This document shows positions 38,001 through 50,000 of a stretch of DNA of 64,000 nucleotides, one piece after another (within the stretch, counting starts at the first letter, position 1; each line of letters starts with the position of its first letter). The stretch is from positions 60,013,197 through 60,077,196 of the forward strand of contig OX387184.1 in the NCBI GenBank assembly GCA_947561395.2, given 5' to 3'. Made by a program: the position numbers and the translations under genes. Under the pieces are notes generated by a model. The model was not told the DNA's origin. It saw only the letters and a list, made by a program, of their open reading frames with translations, and did not search any database. The stretch comes from Buxus sempervirens (lineage: Eukaryota > Streptophyta > Magnoliopsida > Buxales > Buxaceae).

Positions 38001-41000
38001 TTAGCATAAATCTAGGGGAAGACTATGATATTTTTATGATTTTGGTATGATGGGTGTAAGTGGATATGTGGTTTTTCATATGAATGATCGTGCAATCAAA
38101 AAAAAAGAAAAATGGTTTGATGGTAACGTGTTCTATTGGGGTTGAACTCAATTGTAAATACTTTAGTGTGAATATTGGGGTTGAACTCAACGGTCAATAC
38201 TTTAGTCCACCGTGATGTGAATATTGGCGTTGAACTCATTTTGATTTAGTTGCTTTGAGTAAACATATTTTCAATTATTTGATCCCTTGACGAGAATGCT
38301 TTTGAAATGAACTAAATTTCAATTATTGGTTGTACAAACTCAATTTCAATTAGTGTGGTTGTACAAGGTGTTCCTAGTGAAACTCATTCGTAAATATTCT
38401 GGTAAAGCAAAATTTTTGCTTTTGAAGTTTAACTTTATTTTAATTACTTTACCCTGCAACTTTTAGGTTGAAATTGATCTTAATTATTTTACTTTTCATT
38501 CATGTGTAACTTTTTGGTGGAACCTAATTTTTTATTATTTTACTTTTCATCTGTGTTATGAGTTATGGTGAGATTTCCGTAAGATTACGGAATGACATGG
38601 AAAGATTGTGTTGTGAACTTTGTGATATTTTATTTTGAAATCTGTTTCTTGAGATAAGTGTACTGCTAGTGGTAAAAACTGCTAGTTCAGTACCCAATAA
38701 GAGAATTGCTAGGATGAGTTTGTACTGTTAGTTAAAACACTAGTTCAGTACCCACCGTGAATAAACGTTGGGAGATTTATGATGATTGTACTGCTAGTTG
38801 AGATACTAGTTCAGTACCCAGTTGGGAACACTTGTGGGATGGTATTTGATTCACTTCTAGTATTTGCCACATACTAGTTAAGTACCCACAAGGATTACCG
38901 ATGGGAGAATCGTACTCCTAGAGCATTAACTAGTTGAGTACCCAGTGAAGGACGCCTACTGGGATATAGATATTGATGAGTACTCCTAGCTTATAATGCT
39001 GGTATAAGTACCCGTTATGACTTTGGGTCTACTGGGAAATGTGGCTATGTGATACTCCTAGTGTAAATTACTAGTCAGAGTACCTAGTGACCGAATGGTC
39101 TATTGGGAAGTTGAGATCTGGCATTCTGATCTTATTGTGGACTTGGTTTAATTAATCATTTAAATTTTTATTTTGTTTATTGTTATTGTTATTATTGGTT
39201 ATTAGGTAAATGGTTCATTTTCATGGTGAATTTTATTCTTAATATATTCTGTTAAATTCTTTTCATGTTAATTGTTAAATTAATCGTTGATTTGATAAAG
39301 AGCATGATCCCTTATATTTAAGATTTATGTATATGGTATATATATTGACTATAAATGAACATAGGAAACACATGCATGAGTACAGTTTATTAGATATATA
39401 TATATATATATATAATATTGGCTGTATTTATATTAAATGGAAATTTAGCATGCAATCATATGGAGTGCATTAACTCCACTTACTGAGTTTATGTAAACTC
39501 ACCCCTTATTATTTTACAGAAAACTATCATAACTGTGGAAACGAGAAGAAATGAGAAGTTATAGAATTAATGATGTTTAGTGGATCTTATGAACATGTTA
39601 CTAGTTAATATTTGAACCTTTGGTATTATGGCTGATTTCGTGTAATAGCTAGGTGGTTTAAACTTGGTTTGGATTTTTTATTTATTTATGAAATTCCGCT
39701 ATAACTCTGATAATTAAGTTTATTAATGAAAATTCCATGTTTCGAAACGAAATTAATTCATAGGTTGTATTCTCTTATGAGCAAGGTTACGTCCGGACCC
39801 ACATGTGTATAATTATACGCGATGTGTGGTTTCAGGGCATGACAAGTAATCTGAAATCTTCTCCTTTACGACCTTCTCCTCTTCATATATCTGACCCTCA
39901 ACCTCTACTTTATCAATTAAGTTTGCCCTCCACCTTGCATTGGCCATCCTATGAAAAAACTTGGTGTTTTTATCTCCAGCCTGCAACCAAATGGCTCTTG
40001 ATTTTTGACGCCAGCTCACTTCTTCCAAATAAGCCCACCTTTTGAATTCTAATTTCAGTCTCTCCCTCCTAACCCATTCTTTCGCAAGTAGTTGATCAAC
40101 CTCTTCCCTTCCATCTAATTCTTTAATCTCGGACAAAATCCTTGCTAGGTTGACATCAATCCTTCCAAACTCCTCGCTGTTCCACTTCTTAAGAATCATC
40201 TTCAGCAACTTCAGCTTCCAATTAAGGGCAAAACTAGGCTTTCCCTCAACCTTTAACCCTCCCCACCACTCCTCCACCTTCTTGACAAACCCAGGATCTT
40301 CTAACCACATATTCTCGAACCGAAAAGGGGCGGTTTTCTTGATGTTGTTCTCGCATATGAGCAATAGAGGGCCATGATCAGAAGTGGGCCTTGGTAAGTC
40401 CTCAACCGACAAATTCAGAAATCTAGCTTCCCACCCCAACGAAACCAAGAATCTATCAAGCTTGGAGAATGATGTCTTGTTAGACCACGTGTATTTTACT
40501 CCTTTAATAGGAATGTCTAACAAAGCACGCCTATTTATAAACTCTGAGAACTAATGCATTGCAGTGGAGAAAGAAGTACATCCTTTTCTTTCAAACGGGA
40601 AGCGAACCACGTTAAAATCTCCACCCAAGCACCATGGGGCTTGCACTCCTTGCCTTACATCATCCAGCTCCTCCACATTCTTGACAATTCCGAGGCCACA
40701 TTTGGGCCATATACCCCACTGATTAGCACCGGTTCAGCTGACTTGCAGTCCATTAACATGGCTGATATGGAATAATCCTTGATCCATTGCTGCTTCAGAC
40801 AGAAAACAGCTCCTTTCCATATCACAATTACACCCCCTCCTCTTCCATTCGACGGTAGTGAAATCCATTTCAGATTATGGTTTCCCCAAATGTCTCTAAT
40901 AATACTATCCTCAACCACTTCCATCTTTGATTCCTAAATAATCACTATATCTGGATTCCAGTTTCTTAGTACCAGCTTCATGGCCTCCCTCTTATCTTTT

Positions 41001-44000
41001 GCATTTAGGCCTCTGATATTCCATGAGAGGATCTTAGTCTTCATGATAAGCCATCTTATCCCTCCGAGCACCTTTCCTGCTACTAGTGTGGAACCCCGCT
41101 GAATTGGGAGTATCACTCATAGACCATGACAACCTTTGGAGTTCCCTAACCACCTCCTTGCTGGACTCTTTCTCCTTCTTGTGTTGGGATTCTATGGCAA
41201 TGAATAATGCCATTGCCTCTGTTTCAAATCCCAAAAAACGAAACTCCCAGGGCCCTACTCATATTTAATATTCTGCTCATCATCCCTTCTTCTTCCTCCC
41301 AATCGAACTCATATGCCCTTCCCTGTAATTGATTTCGCAAAGGCACATTCACCAGATCCTCCTCCTCTTCCAAACACAGATTACTCTTTGACATAGGAAG
41401 TATACACTCCTCGTTATTAGTTCCGTGAATCAAAACCATCTGCCCCCAATTTCCTTCGACTGGTTGACCCACTGAAGCCCTTTCAAGCGCTTCAACTACC
41501 ACTGCCAACCCATTCAAGTTGACTTCAGGTTCACCCAAGCTCTTAGGTGTTCCATCTCCTTTGCTACAGGTAGACGACTCCTGAGTTTTATTTAGGGACT
41601 GATTCACCTCCTCCATGGAACCCCCAAACGGGCTTAAGGCACTGAACCTCCCCTCTTTAATGGTTTTCTCTGAGTCGTCCACAAGCGACACAGAGAAGAC
41701 ACTATTAGACGCTTGTCTGACCCCACTTGGGAAGTCGCCCTCATCAATGGTTACTCCCTAGGACCTTGTCTCAGATATAGAATCCCCGGACCACTCCTCA
41801 AGGTCTAACGCCTCCCCGATGTCTTCCTCACCGCAAACAACCCCATCATCCTCGATACTATTGGAGGAAGCATCCGGTTCTTTCCCAGCATCATTGATAC
41901 GATCTATCAAGGGAAAACCATGATCTACCGCCTCTCCCACACCTTCTCGGCCCTCTAGGATTACCGCTAGATCTTCCCAAGCTACTGGCTGCTCCCCATC
42001 TGCTGCTTCACAGTTGGAAGCAATCCTGCAAGGCGCCTCAAACTCTTCCCCAACTCCAATCTCAGAGACGCCTGTTGCAACAGGCCTATACCCTTCAACA
42101 GGCCCATGGCCATTTGAATTGCTGGCCCTCACACGAATAGGAGGCCCAGAAACTTCAGCCTAACTCACCCTTCTCACCCCGATATCCTCCCGGGCCCCCC
42201 ATCCTAGCGCCTGCCTTGGACTCCTAATTCTAGGAGGGCTTCGGATCAGTCTTCGAACCTGGATGTCTTGATGGGCCAACGGCCCAAGCGGCCGGTTTTC
42301 CCCTGTTTGTATTAAAGCGCCAACAACCTCTGACCTTGCATTCAATGCTTCTTCTCTAAACACTCCACCTTCTGACTGATTGCAATCCCTTTGGACCTGA
42401 TTATCTCCCATCCCTCCACGTGGCAGCCTGGTTTGAGCCAAGTCGTCATCTTCTACCCTGAGAAGGTGAGACCACCTCGGGCAATCCCCTGAAAAAGCTT
42501 CCGGCAGGACCTGAATAGCAGTTTCAAAGTACTTTGACCCATCCCATAGGCAGATGGAGGAAGGAAGTCTTCTAACTAGAACTTCATTAACCAACAATAG
42601 AATTTTAGTCAAGTCATTTTGGAGAATCACATCTCCGATTTTCTTAACCCCTCCACAAATGCCCCCCACTGATTTCATAGTGTGTGAAGCTACGAGATGT
42701 TATATCTGTAAAACCAAGAACCACCAAAGTTTACATTCCGATTTTCTTGGATTCCAGATACAGAAATCCAAGAACCACCAAAGTTTACATTCCCCACATT
42801 CCGACCACCATTTGCGTCATATCTGTAAAACCACACTCTCTTTCGACCCTCCATACAGAATTCTCTCATCTGCAATAACCGTTGTACCTATCCTTCCGAT
42901 TGAGTAAACAGAACCACCTTTCTAGCTGTAATTTCAAACAGGGTGCAATTTTGGTCAATAGTTCTCCTCAGCTTCCGTTGGACTAGATGCCACCCTGCCA
43001 ATGCTTGAGGCTGATCTGATGACACATCACTGCAAAGCGCCATCTCACATCAGTTGGGCACGCTCCCACGACGGGTACCCACCCCATATCATGCACTGAA
43101 CTGCAAACTCCATTTTCCATTATGACATCCTTAAGTTTTTGGGTCATGAATCCTCTATCAATACCCACAGGAGCTTCATCCTCCCTTGCGCGACTTGAAC
43201 CATGACTCCCAACCCATCTTCTTCCCAACACGTCTTCAATAGAGGAGCTGATATAATTCCAGCCGTTATGCTGATCATCTTGCAGAAATACTAGACTCCA
43301 CGTATTCCTCTGTCCATATGCAGAAAGTTGAAGATAACATCCCTACTGGTTTCGTTTCTTCTCAAGCACCCATTTTCTGGATCCTGAATGATAAACTCCA
43401 ACCACTGCATACTCCTTAGATTGATTCCAAGTATCCTTGATACTTGATATTAGCCAACCCCATTCTTCTTCCTGGAGCATCAGCCAACGAGATTTCCCAC
43501 CCGCCTTCTCTGTGATTCTCACTACTTGCCTCGAGTTGTTCGCATACCCCTCAAATAGGAACGCCTTGCGTTGAATAGAGACATGGGATTTACGTACGAA
43601 CTCCGACGCAGGTCTCTGGTGATTTCTCCTACCGCCACAAAACTGAAAGGTTCGTCTCCTTCCTCCATCCCTTGCAACCCTTCGATGGGCTCCCCTGTTG
43701 TGGAACATCTTACCCACAGATGAACACGACTATCTCCTCCAACTGGCACCGCTGAGCAACCTCCGACAACTAACATCACTGAACAGCTCTGACCCACCTT
43801 CACCGCAAGACAAAGATCCTACACGCCTTCCACCGTGCTCAGGAGCACAAGAACTCCGACAACATGAAGAACAGCTCCAACGACGAACACGAACGCAAGC
43901 TACGACGATGAACGCAAATAGCTCTGACCACTTTCACCACGCTCCAACGACGAACGCGATTAGCTCCAACCACTTTCATGCGCACCAACGACGAATGCGA

Positions 44001-47000
44001 TTAGCTCCAACAAACACAAACGCGAGCTTAAAATTGCAATAATTGAACAAGAACAGGAACAAAAATAGAAAGAGGACGATTGGTGTCGAAAGCAAATATG
44101 GAGAGCCACAATCCAATTTCAGTCTTCGTTATATGACTAGTAGATTTAGTTTGTCTCCAAAGCAAGAGAGTGTGAACCCTTCCTCACCAAATGAAAGATA
44201 ATTTTTAGTTTTGAACTCAAAATTTATTCATTTTCCGCTTTTATAAAGACTATAGTTTGCCCATAAGAACCTATATGTAATTTTGCATTGTGAAATCAAT
44301 AACTAGCTAATAAAAGCCTAGTGAATTTAAATTCAACCCACCCATAAGGATGTCTCAATAACCCATAGATCTTCATCTTAAATAAGAAATAACAAGGACC
44401 ATAACCCAATGTAGGTCTTGCCAAAGCCAATCCTGAGAGGGATAGATGGACAACGGACCTAACCTTTCACATCAAAGAGGTTGCACTCAAACTCCAACTC
44501 AAGTTTTCACAATGGCAACCCAAGGTTTTTAATGTTGCACCAAGTGATAGTAAAAATAATAAATAAAAATATTAATTAATTGGTTAAAAAATAAAATCTA
44601 GGTTGAAAATTAAAAAAAGTTTGTCTCCACAATTCTTTTTTTATTTTCAAATCCTAAATTCAATAAAATCCGTGATGAGATGGTCATATCATTCTATCAC
44701 ATAACCATGAATTTTCATCATTATTTCATAATTAAACAATAAAGCTAGGGCAAACCTACTCAGCTTCACTTGTTCTTTGAGTTTTTAGAACAAGAACATT
44801 AGAACAATTAGTAAACCCTCAGAAAAACATGGAAATATTACCAATTGATTCATTAAAATTAGATTAGGAAGTTATTTACACAAGAAACAAAAAGTTGAAA
44901 AAGTTCCTGGATTCCCATCATTAGCAGATTAATATGAATGTTGAAAATCTCCCTTATTTGGTTCAATAAATCTCTACCGTTAAGCTAAAGACACTCTATC
45001 AGGAGTATATACTGTGATATTCAACATATGTCACCATATATCATGACAAATAGAATTCTATTGAGGGATATTTCGTAAAATCATATTTCTCATACCCAAC
45101 CCCGCCCAGTGATTATGTTAAAATGTATAGATTGAGGGATAAATGGACATATTTTGAACTATGTGTGGATTTTCAGTTCTTCTATTATTTCAGTTCAGTT
45201 TATCTTCTATAGCCTAATGTATGCTCTTCATGTACTAAGGGCTGGTCCCCCTCATTTTGATCAATAAAAAATTTCCTTTGCTGATCAGAAAAATATATGC
45301 CTTTGTTGGTCAATTACTAAGAATCTCTCTAAATTTCTGGCACCATCCGATGTGCAAAGGAACCATACTTCAGCAACGATTGAAATAATTATTAATTGTA
45401 CCTGTAAATTGATTGCTTTTCTTTTTAGATCTTGAGGCAACAGTGGATTTTGAGGATACTTCTCTTCCAAATACTGTAAATGAAAAAGTAAACAATGCAA
45501 CGTATAAAAGCACATAAGTCAATTATCATGTCCTAACGAAAATGGAAAGAATAGAATAGGAGATTGTTGGATTCACCATTAAGATGGCAAAAGAGTCTGC
45601 AATTACAATGTCCTCATCAACCAGCACAGGTACGTAACTAATAGGATTAAGCTTTAAAAACTCTGCAACAAGCATTAAGGGATTAGAAACAAGAACAAAC
45701 ACAACACCTACGATTTTGAATCCCATTATATCCATGACTCTATCATACAAGACCTTATACAATTCCAATGTCAAGATAAATTTGAAATCATCTGAACAAG
45801 TAATAAATATATAATCTACGAATACCAAAAAAAAAGGTTAATTCATGCAAACATAGAAATATCATGCTAACAGAAAATGTGTTAATAAGAATTCCATGTC
45901 ATATGGTACAGAAGGATGGAAGCAACACTACTAAGATTTGTAGGCTTCAACAAATAAATCCATGGGATGTTTAGATTGCTGGCTGCGTGGGGGAGATTGC
46001 ATCCCACTTCTCATGGGATGCAATGCAACCACTATTTGTTTGTTTCTTGTTTCTGATATTATAATATATGTTCCATTACTGATATTAAACAAAAAAGACA
46101 AATAAATCCAATTCCTTGATCTATGCAAGGGCTTGTAATGCATAATAATATTTTTTGCTTATTTTTTTAACCAGAAAAAAGTGCATGTAGTGCACTACCA
46201 GATTCTGATGTATTCAAATCATAACTGAACATAAATAAATGAATAGATATAACTACAGTACTCTACAAACATTTACGCACTTTATTCTTGGAAGTAAGCT
46301 GATAGTAGAACTGAAACAGTTCTCAATCTATCATTTGGTTTATATGCATATTTTGAGATCTGCATTTGATGTGTATGCATGTGTATCACAGAAGAGAGAG
46401 AGGATAATGCCAAAAATGAATTTGTCTATCTTTGATATATATTGGTGTCAAGTGGCAGAACACTGGATAATCTTGCAGGAAGCCCCTTGGGTTACCTGTT
46501 TCCAAAACTTTGGGACTGTAACAAATATAATCTAGCTTCTGAAATGTCTCAGAAAAGTTTTTGTCTCATAATTTTTTTATTTTATTTTGTACATTTGTCT
46601 AGCCTATGCTGTTGTCTAATGGCTTGTTTTGGTGGCTTGCCTCTACACATATTCTTCCTTTCCAGAAGGCTCACCCTTTTATGCAATGCTTTAAGTTGCA
46701 ACTACAATCATTTACTAATCCAAGAAATTAAAATATTTGAGATTCATAACCATGATGACAAGCAAAAATTTCTGATCCAACCAATCAACTCACCCACCAT
46801 GTTTGCAGGCTAGAGACTGGATCATCATTATTCTCAACCTACAAATCAGGTTAAGATTGAAGTTTCTCAACCTGCTTATGAATGGCTTGGTTTCAGGTTA
46901 AGTCGCCCACAAAAATCACGTCCTAGTATCCAATTAGATTTTGAAATCAATAGTTATGTTCATAGCATAAATAATTGGATACTTGCATATTTTATATTAC

Positions 47001-50000
47001 AACACAACTTGTTTTAATAATTACTAAAGTCTTATTTTATTTATTTTATAGTCTTTCAAGAATGAAGTGTAAATAGATTTTGGTAATATAGGTATCTGTG
47101 TAGGATAATGGAGCAGGATAAAATTGAGTGACTCCAGCACAGGTCAGCTTGTCTCCACCTAACTATTAAATGGGTAGATTCAGGTTGATCACCACCCAAA
47201 TCCAATCAATGGGCCATGAAATTTCCCAGGGCTACATTTTTCGATATCTCTACTTGATAATTCACAATGAAAGAGACCAAGGAAGTGAACATATTCAAGG
47301 ATATCTAGGTGTTGTCCAAATAAGAAATAGGAGGAAAGTAGGTTAAGATGGTTTGGTATGTATGTTGCAAAGCTAGGGAGGGTTTTGACAGACTGGATGA
47401 AGGAATGAGATTTGTGTTGTCGATCCCAACTAGCTGCGATAAGGCATTTTTATCGGTGTTAATGTTGTAGAAATACTACGTAAGACATAACCATGGAATT
47501 ATAGAATGATGGCTAAAAAGATGGTTTTCAATAGTGACTACATGATAGATACATTTCCATCAGACTGAGAGAAAAATTTGGTAAGATAGCAACAATACCA
47601 AAAGTTCTTTACGTTATAGAATATTCTTTTTGATCAGTAATAAGAATAAATTAAAATAGAAGATTAGGAAAAAAGGAGTACACAAGATACACAAACAGTA
47701 TACAAACAGAAACCACAGACACCCCCCCAAAGAGAGAACAGGGGTAAAAAAATACAAAGTTCCAAACACTTCCATGAAAAAGTCACAAGACAAGAACTCT
47801 TCCAGCTGAAAACAAGGAAAGGTTGGGTATCTGAGATAACCACCAAAACAATAGCCTTAACACCCTCGATTCCAACCTTTCTAACCACATCTCCTTATTC
47901 CTGAAAATTCTCCGATTTCTCTCCCCCCAAATAGCCCAAGAAACTGCTGCAGGCATCAAATTCCTTAACTTCAATAAGATGGTCTTCCCTTTACATTATA
48001 GAATGTTAGGGACCAAGAAACAGCGTATCTACAAAACAAATGTAACGGAGTTAAGGATGTTAAGATGGAAGAATGGAAAGACTAAAAAAAAATATAATTC
48101 TATTGACGAGGCTCTACGAGTAGCTCCAACAAGGGATTGAAAAAAAAAGTGCAGTTAGTAAATTTTCAAAACTAGCCAAATCGTATAGATCAAGAGCAAG
48201 AACAAGAGAGAGAGTATTTGTGAGAGTTAAGAGTGAGAGTTGGAATGAGAATGGGAGTGAGATATTAAAATTGTCAAATAAAAGATCTCTTATGATCCAC
48301 ATCAGCAAAAGCCAAAGAGTGGAGATCAAGAGCAAAAACAAGAGCGAAAGTAAGTGTGAGAATTTAAAGCAAGAATCATAATGATAAGGGGAGTTTTTCA
48401 GGTAAAATATCTCATATGATCCACATCAGCGTTATGAAAATCATTTGCTACACAATTTGAATAACGCTACTAAATTCATGCAATATTGCACATATTGTTT
48501 ATGTGGTAAAAAGTTATTTTAAACTACTCAGTTTTATTTAAATACTGAGATAAATTGAAACATCATATAACATATCAATACTAGATATGTGCTACAGTAC
48601 CCCATGTTTAGAGCTGGGAAATATTTCACCAAAAGTAGGAGATTTCATCTGTATGTCACTCAAAGTCCCAAAAACTCTCCAACTTCCAATTTTTTGTTTT
48701 GAATCAAAACTTACTAGAATTTTTCAACTTGCTTTGAATCTATGCCATTTTTTTCTCTGATAAGTAAACAAAAGTTTCATTAATATATATATAGCAAATA
48801 ATACAATGAACACCCTAGAAGAAAGCCAAGGGTGTCACATGAACACTCTCTCATATCTATGCTATTTTCATAGATTCGGGCAGACATTTGGTGTTTTGGT
48901 TCCTAGAATCTCTTAAGAACGCCTCTATATAATTTTAGGCTTGCTTCATATTCTAATGGAATTGAGAGGAAGACACCCTTCACTATCGAAAATGGACCCA
49001 ATCTGTTTCTTATGTAGTAAATCTGATGAATCTGTTAAATATTTACTGGCTCATTAATCAGAAGTGTTTTACTCTTTTATAAGTCAATTTTCTAGAACCC
49101 ATATATATCATGGAAGATATTGAAGATTGGCTTCATTAGTCCAAATGACCAAATCTGGCAAGGCACAAAAATTGCCCTTGACAGAAAGTCATAATTATTT
49201 TCTGGCTTGCCAGGAGAAATAGAAATGTATATTACTTTTAAGACGGAAGCCCGGCCCTCATGATTTATTTGAGAGGTTACAGACTTTGTAATCAAGTAAA
49301 TATGGACTCATCCATTTACAAATATATTGATCTGATCCCAGTTCAACCATCCTCAAAAATACCCTGTTCCCAAATGGATTAAGTTAATCCCACCTCAATC
49401 TCATTATATCCAATTAAATATTTTATTTTTTTTTATCGGTAATGAAAATCATATATATAAAAAGGAAGAGAAAAGAGAAAGTACAAGATAGCACCCCTAT
49501 AGAAAGGTGCCAGATGTCACCCGAACACCACTACAAACCCGTTGTCATTAATTTTATGGCTCAATGGATAATTACAGATAAGCAAAAACACCATTCACAA
49601 TCAGAGAATACAACAGAAAGCCTCTAAAAACCCATCACTCTCAGTGGTATCAACGCACTATCAGTAGTAGAATGTACTCTTTTGGATGAACCTAATTCAA
49701 ACTCCAGAGTTAGTCACTACACAGGTATGGCTGGAAGGGTACCTGAAATTTGCATTGGGTTGTTTTTAATGCAAATTTTCCCCTCATTGATCCAGATGGA
49801 ACCTCATTCACAATGTTTTCAGATTGAAAAAATAGGGAAACTTTCAAGTTATTAAAAACAGGATTTTTTTTTCTTTTTAATTTCAACTTTTTTATACATC
49901 CGTCCAAGAAACTAGATAGCAGTCTTCAGGTGTGTCAGGTGGTTAACAGTGATGGGAGATGGAAAGATCAGTTTCTTCATGCATCCAAATTTGCTGCAAT

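Larger units (their letters stand above)
37556..39844. mobile_element. Gypsy-type solo LTR (2.3 kb) inside the L1
   Basis: It begins TGTAAGGACCTGG and ends GGTTTCAGGGCATGACA, the TG...CA form and terminal style of Ty3/gypsy chromovirus LTRs. It separates the L1 endonuclease region from the RT region. Only a short direct repeat (aag) remains at the borders. No gag-pol is present, so it is a relic left by LTR-LTR recombination. It contains two tandem-repeat blocks (38133-38245 and 38660-39115). Confidence 0.75.
33955..44114 (-). mobile_element. Nearly full-length L1 LINE, interrupted by two solo LTRs
   Basis: The largest LINE here: about 6.8 kb of L1 once two nested LTRs (34343-35363 and 37556-39844) are discounted. 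The 12-mer aatttcagtctt flanks it at 33943-33954 and 44115-44126, and its 3' end shows poly(A) (T run at 33953-33964) preceded by ACTGAT. Read 5' to 3' on the minus strand: an ORF1 region (about 43800-41224); the ORF2 endonuclease (about 41030-39845), starting [20 protein letters not shown] with SDHGPLLL near its end; RT (about 37470-36290) with [17 protein letters not shown] and FADDI; then zf-RVT (about 35793-35369) with [16 protein letters not shown]; and the end of the protein beyond the first LTR ([10 protein letters not shown]). Stops and shifts make it inactive. It fills GSTZ intron 5 in GSTZ orientation. Confidence 0.92.

Noticed and set aside
38660-39115. CRISPR-like array (regular repeats with spacers)
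   Set aside because: A plant LTR context, diverged units and irregular spacing; there is no cas gene or exact repeat.
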